A DNA stretch of 64,000 bases, taken from positions 92,125 to 156,124 of the forward strand of contig NZ_WBKR01000001.1 of assembly GCF_008868155.1 (NCBI RefSeq), written 5' to 3'. The notes under the pieces are model-generated. The model saw nothing but the letters and a program-made list of their open reading frames with translations. It made no database searches and was not told the DNA's origin. Each line of letters starts with the position of its first letter. Position 1 is the first letter of the stretch. Source of the DNA: Micromonospora sp. ALFpr18c (GTDB lineage Bacteria; Actinomycetota; Actinomycetes; Mycobacteriales; Micromonosporaceae). This document shows, one piece after another, positions 41,596-53,590 of this stretch. The translations under genes were made by a program, and so were the position numbers.

Positions 41596-42111
41596 TCACC
41601 CGACGGGGGCGGTTTTCAGCCACGACAGGGCCGCCCGGTGGTAGGCGACCGCGAACTCCAGCGCGCTGGCGTCGTAGGTCTCGCCGTCCCGTTTGGCGTT
41701 TTTGACCTGTTCGCGTACCTGGGCGAGAGCCTCCGTGTGGTACTCGTTGGCGGAGGCGTACAGGCCCTTCAACTGGCTGGCGGAGTGCAGGTTGCCGAAG
41801 GCCATCCGGAGCGCTATCGGGTTGCGGATGGTGTCCCGCCCCGGGTTTTCCGCCAGCCAACGAGAAAATGTCCGTTTCCCGCTGGCGGTGAGTGCGTACG
41901 GCTGGCTCATTCGCGGCCCCGGCTTGCCGAGCCGCACGAAACCCCGCTCCGCCAGCACCGGCAACTCGCGGTAGACCTGACTGCGGGTCATCGACCAGTA
42001 CGGCGCCAGTCGGCGCTCAGCGGCGGCCATCAACTGGCCGCCTGTCATCGGGCCCTCGTGGAGGAGGCCGAGAAGGGCCGCCGCCGTAGGGTTGACTCCG
42101 GATTCCGCCAT
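41596..42111 (-). CDS. PadR family transcriptional regulator
   Basis: A 171-residue regulator. The winged helix reads [48 protein letters not shown], then [20 protein letters not shown], the PadR pattern. A helical C-terminal dimer domain follows (about 100-171). No ligand can be inferred; PadR proteins usually repress exporters or detoxification genes. ATG 42111 is preferred; a GTG 6 nt earlier is possible. A TGGCA/TGCCA palindrome 42 nt upstream is a candidate operator. Confidence 0.88.
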   Translation of the reverse strand: MAESGVNPTAAALLGLLHEGPMTGGQLMAAAERRLAPYWSMTRSQVYRELPVLAERGFVRLGKPGPRMSQPYALTASGKRTFSRWLAENPGRDTIRNPIALRMAFGNLHSASQLKGLYASANEYHTEALAQVREQVKNAKRDGETYDASALEFAVAYHRAALSWLKTAPVG

Positions 42112-42152
42112 GGCCACTACGCTGCCACTTTGCGCACGCGGCGTCCAGGATT

Positions 42153-42165
42153 TGGCAGTTTGCCA
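42153..42165. promoter_or_regulatory. Candidate PadR operator
   Basis: TGGCAGTTTGCCA has 5-bp inverted arms around GTT, 42 nt upstream of the PadR start in the gap before pruA. A second half-site (TGGCA on the minus strand) occurs nearer the gene, around 42124-42128. Confidence 0.35.
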
Positions 42166-42286
42166 CCCGACAGGACTTCCTAAGTGCACTGTCGGCGGCA
42201 GACTGTCCGTTGAGGACTATCGATGAGTTGGGACGATCGGCCGACCGCCGGCGGCGCCACGCGCGCCGCCGGCGGGTCGTCGACGG

Positions 42287-43915
42287 TCAGCCCATGTGGG
42301 GGTACGTGTGGTCGGTCGGCGGCACGAACGTCTCCTTGATCGTGCGCGGCGACACCCAGCGGACCAGGTTCAGCCAGGAGCCCGCCTTGTCGTTGGTGCC
42401 ACTGGCCCGGGCACCGCCGAAGGGCTGCTGCCCGACCACCGCGCCGGTCGGCTTGTCGTTGATGTAGAAGTTGCCGGCCGCGTACCGCATCCGCTCGGCG
42501 ACCGCGTCGACCACCTGCCGGTCGGTGGCGAACACCGACCCGGTCAGCGCGTACGGGGCGATCGACTCGGCCTGCGCCACCACCTCGTCGAAGCGGGCGT
42601 CGTCGAACACGTGCACGCCCAGGATCGGCCCGAAATACTCGGTCGTGAACGTCTCGTGCGCGGCGTCGCCGCACTCGAAGAGGGTCGGCCGGACGAAGTA
42701 GCCGACCGAGTCGTCGGCGGTGCCGCCGGCCAGCACCCGGCAGCTGTCGTCGCCGGCGATCAACTCCAGCGCGGCGGTGTGCCGGGCGAACGCCTTGTCG
42801 TCGATCACCGCACCGCCGAAGTTGCTGAAGTCGGCGACGTCACCGTAGGTCAACGAGTCGGTGGTCGCGGCCAGCCGATCACGCAGCCCACCCTCCCAGA
42901 GCGAACGCGGCACGTACGCCCGCGAGGCCGCCGAGCACTTCTGACCCTGGTACTCGTACGCGCCGCGGATGAGCGCGGTGTGCAGGGCGTCCACGTCGGC
43001 ACTGGTGTGCGCGACCACGAAGTCCTTGCCGCCGGTCTCGCCGACCAGCCGCGGGTAGCCCCGGTAGCGGGCGATGTTCTCCCCGACGGTCCGCCACAAC
43101 TGCTGGAAGACCTTCGTCGACCCGGTGAAGTGGATGCCGGCCAGGTCCGGGTCGGCGAGCACGACGTCGGAGACCTCCTCACCCCGGCCGGTGACCATGT
43201 TGATCACGCCGGGCGGGAGGCCGGCGGCCTCGAACAGGCGCATGGTGAAGTGCGCGGCGAACTGCTGGGTCGGGCCCGGCTTCCAGATCACCGTGTTGCC
43301 CAGCAGGGCCGGCGCCGACGGCAGGTTGCCGGCGATCGCGGTGAAATTGAACGGGGTGACCGCGTAGACGAAGCCCTCCAGCGGGCGGTGGTCGAAGCGG
43401 TTCCAGACGCCCGGCGACGACGCCGGCTGCTCCTCGAGCAGGCGCCGGGCGAAGTGCACGTTGAACCGCAGGAAGTCGATGAACTCGCAGGCCGAGTCGA
43501 TCTCCGCCTGGATCGCGGTCTTCGACTGGCCGAGCATGGTGGCGGCGTTCAGGGTGTCGCGCCACGGGCCGGCGAGCAGCTCGGCGGCGCGCAGGAAGAT
43601 CGCCGCGCGCTCCTCGAACGGCAGCGCCCGCCACATCGGGGCAGCGTCCTTGGCCGCCTTGATCGCGGCGCGGGCGTCGTCGTGGGTGGCGTGCCCGGTC
43701 ACGCCCAGCACGTGCGCGTGCCTGTGCGGCTGCACCACGTTGATCGGATCGCCGGCGGCCATCCGCTGCTCGCCGCCGATGGTCATCGGCAGGTCGACGC
43801 GCTCCGCAGCCAGCTCGGTCAGCCGCCGCTGGAGCCGCTCCCGGTCGGTGCTGCCCGGCTCGTAGTTACGAACCGGCTCGTTGCGCGGCTCGGGTACGGA
43901 GAACACGGCATCCAT
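42287..43915 (-). CDS. pruA: L-glutamate gamma-semialdehyde (1-pyrroline-5-carboxylate) dehydrogenase
   Basis: A 542-residue NAD-dependent aldehyde dehydrogenase that completes proline breakdown to glutamate. The NAD-binding segment is GNTVIWKPGPTQQFA, the glutamate general base lies in RLVGETGGKDFVVAH, and the catalytic cysteine in YEYQGQKCSAASRAYVP. The C-terminal substrate anchor reads YAAGNFYINDKPTGAVVGQQ PFGG. AGGAG 6 nt upstream supports ATG 43915. No proline dehydrogenase gene is in the window, so the pathway's first step must be encoded elsewhere. Confidence 0.95.
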   Translation of the reverse strand: MDAVFSVPEPRNEPVRNYEPGSTDRERLQRRLTELAAERVDLPMTIGGEQRMAAGDPINVVQPHRHAHVLGVTGHATHDDARAAIKAAKDAAPMWRALPFEERAAIFLRAAELLAGPWRDTLNAATMLGQSKTAIQAEIDSACEFIDFLRFNVHFARRLLEEQPASSPGVWNRFDHRPLEGFVYAVTPFNFTAIAGNLPSAPALLGNTVIWKPGPTQQFAAHFTMRLFEAAGLPPGVINMVTGRGEEVSDVVLADPDLAGIHFTGSTKVFQQLWRTVGENIARYRGYPRLVGETGGKDFVVAHTSADVDALHTALIRGAYEYQGQKCSAASRAYVPRSLWEGGLRDRLAATTDSLTYGDVADFSNFGGAVIDDKAFARHTAALELIAGDDSCRVLAGGTADDSVGYFVRPTLFECGDAAHETFTTEYFGPILGVHVFDDARFDEVVAQAESIAPYALTGSVFATDRQVVDAVAERMRYAAGNFYINDKPTGAVVGQQPFGGARASGTNDKAGSWLNLVRWVSPRTIKETFVPPTDHTYPHMG

Positions 43916-44337
43916 CAAGGCTCCTGGCGATCTCGACAGCAGTGGCGAAACCGGACCCGCGGGCACCGACCGGACGGCCGGACACCGGACGCCGCACGGG
44001 AGGGCCGAGCAGCGGCGGGACCTCCCAGGATTCTCCCATGCGAGGCCACCCGCTCCACCTGGGCCACCTCCCTGGGCCAAGGACCGGCCCACCCCTTCTC
44101 TCCTTACCGATCGGGCTCGATCCGACGATCCGCCCCTGCGTCGGGTAGCCGCCCACACCGGACGCCGGGTGGCCGGCCCACACCGGACGCCGGGTGGCCG
44201 GCCGACGCTGGACGCCGGGCAGCCCGGCCGGCACGCCGAGGGCTCCCAGCCGGCGCGGACCGTCCCGGGGCGACGGACTGGCCCGCGGGCCCGCGTACCC
44301 TGAGTGGTCGGTGACCTGCCGCGTCGAAGGGAAGACG
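43916..44337. other. 422-nt non-coding gap between pruA and the membrane protein gene
   Basis: This divergent intergenic region is GC-rich and low in complexity. I see no supportable gene. It contains the tandem repeat described at 44152-44227 and related ACACCGGACGCC words near 43980. Confidence 0.6.
44152..44227 (+). repeat. Tandem repeat: two identical 25-bp units and one diverged copy
   Basis: Units at 44152-44176 and 44177-44201 are identical (each starts CCCACACCGGACG). A third, 44202-44227, differs at several positions and has one extra base. It lies outside coding sequence. A related fragment upstream (about 43975-43995) suggests older amplification. Confidence 0.8.
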
Positions 44338-45372
44338 ATGACCAAGCAGCCCGGCCGCGTCACGGCCGCGGAGTCGAACGAAGCGGCGGTCGATGCGGCC
44401 ATCCCCAACGGCCGTCCGGCACCCGCCCCCGGCGCTGCGGTGCTCGCGCTGCTGGCGCTGGGCTGGCTGACCGCCATGCTCTGGTCGACCCGGGAGGCCA
44501 TCACCTCGGCCTCGGCCGGGATCACCGCGATCAGCCTCTCCGCGTTCGCCCTGCCCGGCGTGATCTCGGCCGCGCTGGTGGCCGGGGCGGCCATGGCGCT
44601 GGCCGGCGGCAACCTGCTGGCCCGCCGCTACGGCGACTGGGTCACCCTGCGCTTCGTCGGGGCGATCGGCGTCGGAATGGTGGTCGGGCTGGCCGCCGCG
44701 CTGGCGATCAACCTGACCTACTTCGACACCTCGATCACCAACGTGATCGCCGGCACCACCGCCGCCGCCGCGGTCATCGGTGGTGCGATCGCCGGCGCGC
44801 GCTCGGCCCCGACGGTCGGCGCCGTGGTGACCGCCGCCCTGGGCACCCTGCTCTTCGTGGTGGCGTTCAGCCAGGCCCGGGACCCGCTGTTCGACCTCTT
44901 CGGCGCGGGCGACAGCCAGGAGTCGATGGTCAACGCGGCAAAGTGGGTGTCGCGTACCGAATCGCTCGTCGCCGGACTGCTCGCCGGACTGCTCGCCTTC
45001 GGCTACCTGACCTGGGCACGCCGGCGGGTCGTCCGCCGCGATCCGGCGACGCCCGCGCCGCGCTGGCCGGCGTACCTGCTCGCCGGCGCCGGGCCGGGGC
45101 TGCTCCTGCTGGTCGCCGAGGTGATCATCCGGATCGGCGGCCGGTCACTGCTGGACCTGGCCAGCGCGCTCAGCGAGGCGGACGCGGTGGCGCAGACCTC
45201 GCTGGGCACCTCGCGGGTGGACAACGGCATCTGGGTGCTCTTCGTGGGCGCGCTGACCGCGCTCATCGCGTTCGGCCGCACACTCGGGCCGGCGCACACC
45301 GACGACGAACCCGCCGACTCCCCCACCGACGCGGGCGAGGTCGACGCCGTCGAAACGGACCCGGCGCGCTGA
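44338..45372 (+). CDS. Polytopic membrane protein of unknown function
   Basis: A 344-residue protein with about eight predicted membrane helices, for example AAVLALLALGWLTAMLW, VISAALVAGAAMALAGGNLL and GAIGVGMVVGLAAALAINLT. Its ends are polar and acidic (tail DDEPADSPTDAGEVDAVETD). A basic inner loop, WARRRVVRRDPATP, separates the halves. I recognise no family and see no transport or enzyme motif. GAAGGGAAG about 4 nt upstream supports the ATG. It converges with the DUF6912 gene. Confidence 0.75.
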   Translation: MTKQPGRVTAAESNEAAVDAAIPNGRPAPAPGAAVLALLALGWLTAMLWSTREAITSASAGITAISLSAFALPGVISAALVAGAAMALAGGNLLARRYGDWVTLRFVGAIGVGMVVGLAAALAINLTYFDTSITNVIAGTTAAAAVIGGAIAGARSAPTVGAVVTAALGTLLFVVAFSQARDPLFDLFGAGDSQESMVNAAKWVSRTESLVAGLLAGLLAFGYLTWARRRVVRRDPATPAPRWPAYLLAGAGPGLLLLVAEVIIRIGGRSLLDLASALSEADAVAQTSLGTSRVDNGIWVLFVGALTALIAFGRTLGPAHTDDEPADSPTDAGEVDAVETDPAR

Positions 45373-45384
45373 CCGACGGCCGGC

Positions 45385-45894
45385 TCAGCTGGCCGCGTGC
45401 AGCAGCAGGTCCAGTTCCGTCACGTCGTACCACTCCAGCTCGTGGTCCTCGGCGCCGTCGACGGTGAACTGGGCGTCCGGGTCACCGGCGGCGGCCTCGG
45501 CCACCACGTCGGCCGCCGCGGCGACCTCCTCGGCGGCGTCCGCGCCGTCCACGTGGATCGCCGCCACGGCACCGACCGGCACGACGTCGGCCAACGTCAC
45601 CGTGCTGGATCCCAGCTCGCCGTCGCCCCGCCCGAGCGCGGCCGGCGGCAGGTCGGCCGAGACGACCACCCGGCGGCGAGGTGCGCTCGGGTCGTCCCGG
45701 AGCAGGTGCAGCGCGTCCTGGGCGGCCCGGGTGAACGCGACGTACTCCAGCTCCTCCTCGTCGCCCTCGGCGTACCACTCGCGCAGCGCCGGGGTCACGG
45801 CGTGCGCCTGGTCGGCGCTCAGGCCCTGCTCACGCAGCCGGGCCAGCATCGGTACGGTCGCCGCTACGTACACCCGGACAAGCTCGTGGTTCAC
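45385..45894 (-). CDS. DUF6912-type conserved actinobacterial protein
   Basis: A 169-residue soluble acidic protein. Its start is [20 protein letters not shown], followed by [20 protein letters not shown] and [16 protein letters not shown], the pattern of a conserved actinobacterial family of unknown function that I know as DUF6912. The second half is rich in Val, Ala and Asp and ends [16 protein letters not shown] 45894 has GGAG 7 nt upstream. Conserved presence near bldC-type and secA genes suggests a housekeeping role, but none is known. Confidence 0.8.
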   Translation of the reverse strand: MNHELVRVYVAATVPMLARLREQGLSADQAHAVTPALREWYAEGDEEELEYVAFTRAAQDALHLLRDDPSAPRRRVVVSADLPPAALGRGDGELGSSTVTLADVVPVGAVAAIHVDGADAAEEVAAAADVVAEAAAGDPDAQFTVDGAEDHELEWYDVTELDLLLHAAS

Positions 45895-46110
45895 CGGTCG
45901 TCTCCCCGCTCGGTCCTGCGCCGGCGGCCGCCGGCACGGGCGCAGATCATGCCGCACGCCGTGACCGTCATACACCGCACCTCCGGTCGGCGGAAGCTCC
46001 CCGCCGGTGTGTCCGCCGACGCCGGTCCGGGACCGGTGCTGTTACGGTGCTGGGCGGTCGGCGCTGTCGGTGGCAAACTGAGCCAAACGACATCAACCCC
46101 GGGAGTTTCT

Positions 46111-46338
46111 GTGGAGCCCAGGTTCCTGCTGCTGTCCGACGTCGCCACCGAGCTGAACGTGTCGGACTCGCAGGTCTACCACATGGTGCGCAGCGGAGAG
46201 TTGCCGGCGATCAAGATCGGTGGGCGCGGCCAGTGGCGTGTCGAGCGCGCTCGACTGGAGGAGTACATAGCCCGCAAGTACGACGAGACCGCCGAGTGGG
46301 TGCAGAGCAATCCCCTGGTCGACCGCGATCCGGAGTAA
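46111..46338 (+). CDS. BldC-like excisionase-family DNA-binding protein
   Basis: A 75-residue winged-helix protein of the MerR/excisionase type: FLLLSDVATELNVSDSQVYH MVRSGELPAIKIGGRGQWRV is the whole DNA-binding domain, then an acidic tail. Architecture and length fit BldC and its relatives, which bind cooperatively to direct repeats and time development in filamentous actinomycetes. Whether this is BldC itself or a paralogue cannot be settled here. GGGAG lies 6 nt before GTG 46111. Confidence 0.85.
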   Translation: MEPRFLLLSDVATELNVSDSQVYHMVRSGELPAIKIGGRGQWRVERARLEEYIARKYDETAEWVQSNPLVDRDPE

Positions 46339-46531
46339 GAATCCACTCCGTCTCACCGATGTCGCGGTATCCGCGCGGCCTGGACAACCCGCCACTGGCG
46401 AAACGACGCGGATCACGCGCTGCGACGGCGCGTCCCTCCCCACTGTTGCCATTGACCCCGGTGCCGCCCATCGCTCACAATCTATGGTGTCGGAGGCAAA
46501 CGAAGGCAAACGCAAGATCGAGAGGGCTGCG

Positions 46532-47113
46532 ATGAGTGAGCGTCCGTCCCGACCACCCGTACGGCTGCGCCCCGCCCCACCCATCGATCCGCCGTACACC
46601 GACGAGGCCGACGGAGCGTACTGGCCGGCGCCGACCCACGGCCAGCTCGCCCTCGACCTGTTCGCCGCGTCCCGACAGGACCAGGCCCGACCGCCGGAGC
46701 GCCGCCGCTCGCTGCGTCCGGTGCCCGGTCGGCCCGCCGGCCACCCGGGTGCGCCGCTGCCGTCCGCGACGGTCTCCGAGGCGACCCGGGCCGCGCACCG
46801 CTTCGTCAGCACGTGTCTGGAGGCGGTCAACGGTTACCGCTCGCCCGCACAGGTCCGGCCACTGCTCGACCCGACCCGGTCCGGCGACCTGCTGATCGAA
46901 CTGGCACGGGCGTCCGGGCGGGCCGGGACGCCCCGCCGCCGCGGTACGAGGCCGCTGGCCCGGCTGCTCCGTCTTCGCGTCTGTGAACCTCGGGACGCGG
47001 CGGTGGAGGCCGCCGCCGTGTTCACCGGCGACGGCGGGCGGAGCTGGGCAATGGCGCTCCGCCTGGAGCACCGCCGAGGCCGCTGGCTCTGCACCGCCCT
47101 ACACGTCCTCTGA
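46532..47113 (+). CDS. Rv3235 family protein
   Basis: A 193-residue basic protein. The first 85 residues are Pro/Arg-rich and likely disordered. The rest, TVSEATRAAHRFVSTCLEAV NGYR, RLLRLRVCEPRDAAVEAAAV and ALRLEHRRGRWLCTALHVL, is the conserved core of the family named after Mycobacterium tuberculosis Rv3235. In that species the gene also lies close to secA1 (Rv3240c), so synteny supports the call. Function is unknown. GAGAGGG precedes ATG 46532 by about 5 nt. Confidence 0.8.
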   Translation: MSERPSRPPVRLRPAPPIDPPYTDEADGAYWPAPTHGQLALDLFAASRQDQARPPERRRSLRPVPGRPAGHPGAPLPSATVSEATRAAHRFVSTCLEAVNGYRSPAQVRPLLDPTRSGDLLIELARASGRAGTPRRRGTRPLARLLRLRVCEPRDAAVEAAAVFTGDGGRSWAMALRLEHRRGRWLCTALHVL

Positions 47114-47252
47114 CCGCCCGCCGCCACGGCCAGCACCCCGGCCGACGGGCCCTTCGAGAGCCCTCCGACGCGGGCACTTCTCAAGCGGCCGACACCGACG
47201 CGGGGCCAGTCGGCGAGGCCGGGCCGGGCCGGGCGCGCGAGGCTGGAGACGC

Positions 47253-47287
47253 CGACGGGCCCCGGCCAGATCGGCCGGGGCCCGTCG
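47253..47287. terminator. Terminator shared by secA and the Rv3235-type gene
   Basis: A perfect 15-bp stem (arm CGACGGGCCCCGGCC) around AGATC, 14 nt past the secA stop and 140 nt past the converging gene. It can act in both directions. Confidence 0.75.
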
Positions 47288-47300
47288 GGACTGCTGTCGG

Positions 47301-50225
<2,925 letters not shown>

Positions 50226-50402
50226 GGATCAACGCTCCCCTAGACAGTCTCGAACCATCGTAGGCGCTCCATCGGCGCCATGGTCACTGGTGGCGGTGGT
50301 CCGTCACACCGAACCCGACATAAGTCACGTCCTGGCCGTGCGCTGGACGTTATCCGGTTACGCCGTCGGCGAACGTTCCGGCACGATGCACGAGTGGAGC
50401 CC

Positions 50403-51533
50403 GTGGAGATCATCGAGGACGGCGTGCTGCTGCGCCCCTGGCAGGAGGCCGACGCCGACGCCGTACACCGAGCGTGCCAGGATCCGGACATTCAGCACTG
50501 GACGAGCGTACCGCGCCCATATCGGCCCGAACACGCTCACGGCTTCGTCACCGAGCTGAGCGGACGGGCCTGGACGGAGGGCACCGGCGCACCGTTCGCG
50601 GTCTGCGATCCGGCCTCCGGCGAGCTGCTCGGCTCGTGCGGTCTGGTCTCCATCGCCGGTGCCGGCACCGGCGAGGTCGGTTACTGGACGGCCCCGTGGG
50701 CGCGGGGCCGGGGGGTGAGCGTCCGGGCGACCCGGGCCGTGGCCCGCTGGTCGTTCGGGACGCTCGGGCTGAGCCGACTGCTCTGGCGGGCCGAGGTGGG
50801 TAATCACGCCTCCCGCCTGGTCGCGCTCCGGGCCGGCTTCCGGATCGACGGCCGGCTGCGGCTCTCCCCACCAGCGTCGGACGGCTGGGTCGGCTCGCTG
50901 CTGCCCGGCGAGGTGCCCGAGCCGGGGTCGACCGGGCCGGCCGGAGCGGGCACCCTGGCCGCCCGACGGGCCGCCGTCTTCGGCCGCCCGCAGCCGACCC
51001 TCTTCGCCACCGCCGGCGCCGGCGAGCTGCGGTTGCGGCCGATGGAGGCAAAGGATCTGGACGCCGTGGTGCGGGCCTGCCAGGACCCGGAGAGCGTCCG
51101 CTGGACCACCGTGCCGGACCCGTACGACCATGCCGACGCGCAGTGGTACCAGGGATACGGTCGAGAGCTCTGGGCGCGCGGCGACGCCGCGTGTTTCGCG
51201 ATCGCCGACCCGGACGACCGGTACGCCGGCACCATCGACCTGCGGCTCTCCCCCGGCGATCCGTTGCTGGCCGACGTGGGGTTCATGACCGCCCCGGAGG
51301 TCCGGGGTCGGGGCTACATGCCGGCCGCGTTGCTCGCGCTGAGCGCCTGGGGCTTCACCGCCCTGGGCCTGGCCCGAATCGAGTGGAAGGCGAACGTGGG
51401 CAACACGGCCTCCCGCCGGGTCGCGGACAAGGCGGGCTTCACGTTCGAGGGGGTCGCCCGGGGTGGCGTGCCGCACCGGGGTGAGCGGGCCGACGTCTGG
51501 ATCGCCGCGCTGCTGGCCGAGGATCTGGCATGA
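50403..51533 (+). CDS. Double GNAT acetyltransferase
   Basis: A 376-residue fusion of two RimJ/RimL-type GNAT domains. Domain 1 (about 1-170) starts DGVLLRPWQEADADAVHRAC QDP and has the acetyl-CoA loop APWARGRGVSVRATRA. Domain 2 (about 200-376) starts GELRLRPMEAKDLDAVVRAC with TAPEVRGRGYMPAALLAL. Both keep R/Q-x-x-G-x-G/A signatures. The substrate is unknown; this type acetylates N-terminal amines or amino groups of small molecules. It overlaps the next, similarly built gene by 4 nt. GTG 50403 is chosen by similarity; GTG 50394 is also possible. Confidence 0.88.
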   Translation: MEIIEDGVLLRPWQEADADAVHRACQDPDIQHWTSVPRPYRPEHAHGFVTELSGRAWTEGTGAPFAVCDPASGELLGSCGLVSIAGAGTGEVGYWTAPWARGRGVSVRATRAVARWSFGTLGLSRLLWRAEVGNHASRLVALRAGFRIDGRLRLSPPASDGWVGSLLPGEVPEPGSTGPAGAGTLAARRAAVFGRPQPTLFATAGAGELRLRPMEAKDLDAVVRACQDPESVRWTTVPDPYDHADAQWYQGYGRELWARGDAACFAIADPDDRYAGTIDLRLSPGDPLLADVGFMTAPEVRGRGYMPAALLALSAWGFTALGLARIEWKANVGNTASRRVADKAGFTFEGVARGGVPHRGERADVWIAALLAEDLA

Positions 51534-52642
51534 CGCCGCAGGAGGTCGTCGAGGCGCACGGGGTGCGGCTGCGGCCGTTTCGCCCCGAGGACACGGCCGA
51601 CGTGGTCGACGGCCTGGCCGACCCGGTCAGCCAGCGGTTCATGACGGGCCTGCCGGCCCCGTACACCGAGGTCGACGCCCGCCGGTGGATCGACGCCGGG
51701 GCCCCGGCGGCCTGGGCCGGCGGCGGCACCGCGTACGCGGTCGCCGACCCGGCCACCGACCGCCTGCTCGGCACGGTGGGTCTCAGCAATCCGGTGCCCG
51801 CGCGAGGCCAGGCCGAGATCGGCTACTGGGTACGGCCGTCGGCGCGCGGACGCGGCGTCGCCGCGGCGGCGACCCGCGCGTTGAGCGAACACGCGTTCGC
51901 CACCGGAACCGTCCGGTTGGAGCTGCTCACCAACCCGGCGAATGCCCCCAGCCAGCGTGTCGCACTGGCCGCCGGCTTCCACTACGAGGGCTCGCGCCGG
52001 TCGGCCGGGTCCGGCCGCGGCGGCGACCGGCACGATCTGCTGGCCTGGGTACGCCTCGCCGACGATCCGCCCGGCCCGGCCGCCCGGCTGCTGCCCGACC
52101 TACCCGGCGGGGTGCTCACCGATCAGGTGGTTACCCTGCGCCGGCTGGCGCCCGAGGACGCGGAGCTGATGTACCGGCTGCACAGCCGGCCCGAGGTCGT
52201 CGCCAACCAGGCGCCGCCGGTACCGCCGACGCGGGAGGCGATCGAGCGGCGCTGCCGGCTCGCGGAGAGCGGGTGGCTGACCGGTGACATCGCCCGGTTG
52301 CTGATCACCGACGTGGCCAGCGGCGAGCCGGTGGGCAGCTGCGGGTTGTCGTACACCGACGTGGCGCGGGGCGAGGCGTCGGTGGGCTACGCGCTGCTCC
52401 CCGACTGGCGGGGCCGGGGGTACGCCACCCGGGCGGTCCGGCTGATCGCGGCCTGGGCGTTCGGCTCGGCCGGAGTCGCCCGGCTGACCGCCGGCACCGT
52501 GCCGGACAACACCGCCTCGCACCGGGTGCTGGAGCGGACCGGCTTCCACCGGGAGGCCCTGCACCGCGCGAGTCTCCCCGGCCTGGCCGGGGGCCGCCTG
52601 GACGACCTCACCTTCGCGCTGCTGCCCGCCGACCTCCGGTGA
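51530..52642 (+). CDS. Double GNAT acetyltransferase (second of a tandem pair)
   Basis: A 370-residue protein with two GNAT domains, built like its neighbour. Domain 1 has HGVRLRPFRPEDTADVVDGL and VRPSARGRGVAAAATRALSE; domain 2 has DQVVTLRRLAPEDAELMYRL and LLPDWRGRGYATRAVRLIAA. The ATG overlaps the previous stop (ATGA), indicating translational coupling. The two genes together carry four acetyl-CoA sites and probably arose by two rounds of duplication. The targets are unknown. A perfect inverted repeat follows the stop. Confidence 0.88.
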   Translation: MTPQEVVEAHGVRLRPFRPEDTADVVDGLADPVSQRFMTGLPAPYTEVDARRWIDAGAPAAWAGGGTAYAVADPATDRLLGTVGLSNPVPARGQAEIGYWVRPSARGRGVAAAATRALSEHAFATGTVRLELLTNPANAPSQRVALAAGFHYEGSRRSAGSGRGGDRHDLLAWVRLADDPPGPAARLLPDLPGGVLTDQVVTLRRLAPEDAELMYRLHSRPEVVANQAPPVPPTREAIERRCRLAESGWLTGDIARLLITDVASGEPVGSCGLSYTDVARGEASVGYALLPDWRGRGYATRAVRLIAAWAFGSAGVARLTAGTVPDNTASHRVLERTGFHREALHRASLPGLAGGRLDDLTFALLPADLR

Positions 52643-52646
52643 CGCC

Positions 52647-52688
52647 GGATCATGGAGTTGTGGTGGTCGCCCACCACAACTCCATGAT
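52647..52688. terminator. Perfect 19-bp inverted repeat, likely bidirectional terminator
   Basis: Arms 52647-52665 and 52670-52688 are exactly complementary around TCGC; the left arm starts GATCATGGAGTTG. It sits 5 nt past the GNAT stop and 21 nt from the converging hpf stop. AT content is above that of its surroundings. Confidence 0.75.
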
Positions 52689-52708
52689 CGACATGGCTCC
52701 GCGACCGG

Positions 52709-53347
52709 TCAGGTGGCGAGGGAGATGATCCCGTAGTCGTAGGCGTGGCGCCGGTAGACGACGCTGGGGCGGCCGGACTCCTTGTCCTGGAACAGGTAGA
52801 AGTCGTGGCCGACCAGTTCCATCTCGAACAACGCGTCGTCGATCGTCATCGGCTCCGCCGGGTGCACCTTCTCCCGGGCGATGTGCCACGGCTGCCGGTC
52901 GTCGCCCTCATCGTCGACCCGCTCCGCGACGGCGGTGCCGGCGCGGGCGCCGTCACCCGGCGCGCTGAGCGGAGCGGCCACCAGGTCCGCGACCGGTAGG
53001 CCAGCGGTGGCGGCGGCGACGGAGATCGGCGCGTGCCGACCCCGGTGTACGCGGCGGCGATCGGCCGCGCGACGCAGCCGGGTGTCGAGCTTCGCGATAG
53101 CGGCGTCGAGTGCGCTGTAGAAGTCGTTCGTGCAGGCCTCGGCCCTCATCACCGGGCCGCGGGAAATGCAGGTGATCTCCACCCGCTGGCAGTGGTCGGC
53201 TTGGCGCGGATTGCGCTCGTGAAACAGCTCGACATCGACACGAATCAGTTTGTGATCGTAGCGTTCGATCTTTGCGAGTTTCTCGGCTACGTGTACCCGG
53301 TAATGGTCCGGCACTTCGACGTTACGGCCCTTGACCACGATGTCCAC
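52709..53347 (-). CDS. hpf: Ribosome hibernation promoting factor, long form
   Basis: A 212-residue protein. The N-terminal S30AE domain (about 1-105: DIVVKGRNVEVPDHYRVHVA EKLAKIERYD) docks in the decoding site of the 30S subunit. An Ala-rich linker follows. The C-terminal dimer domain, PMTIDDALFEMELVGHDFYL FQDKESGRPSVVYRRHAYDY G, joins two ribosomes into inactive 100S particles during stationary phase or stress. GGGAGG 4 nt before GTG 53347 fixes the start. Position between comF and secA matches mycobacterial synteny (Rv3241c). Confidence 0.95.
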   Translation of the reverse strand: MDIVVKGRNVEVPDHYRVHVAEKLAKIERYDHKLIRVDVELFHERNPRQADHCQRVEITCISRGPVMRAEACTNDFYSALDAAIAKLDTRLRRAADRRRVHRGRHAPISVAAATAGLPVADLVAAPLSAPGDGARAGTAVAERVDDEGDDRQPWHIAREKVHPAEPMTIDDALFEMELVGHDFYLFQDKESGRPSVVYRRHAYDYGIISLAT

Positions 53348-53474
53348 GTGACCTCCCTTGTTCGGATGGTCTTCGATCCGGTAACCCGGTCGCGCGCCGT
53401 GGGAGACCCGCTGGCGTCGACCGGTCAGTACGGCTACGCCTCCTCTCACCGCCGGGGGCGGGTGGAACGACCTC

Positions 53475-53499
53475 CTACCCCCGACAGCAAAACGCTAAC
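53475..53499 (-). promoter_or_regulatory. Candidate stress-sigma promoter of hpf
   Basis: On the minus strand GTTAG, 14 nt, then GGGTAG resembles the GTTT-N14-16-GGGTA pattern of SigB/SigF-type sigma factors. It lies about 130 nt before the hpf start. One mismatch in each box makes this tentative. Confidence 0.3.
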
Positions 53500-53590
53500 G
53501 CCTGTTTGCCCGGCAGTCACCCCATGTTGCCGAGACCGCCCAGGATTTTCGCAGCTCATACACCAACGGGTGAAACGGAAACACGGTCGG

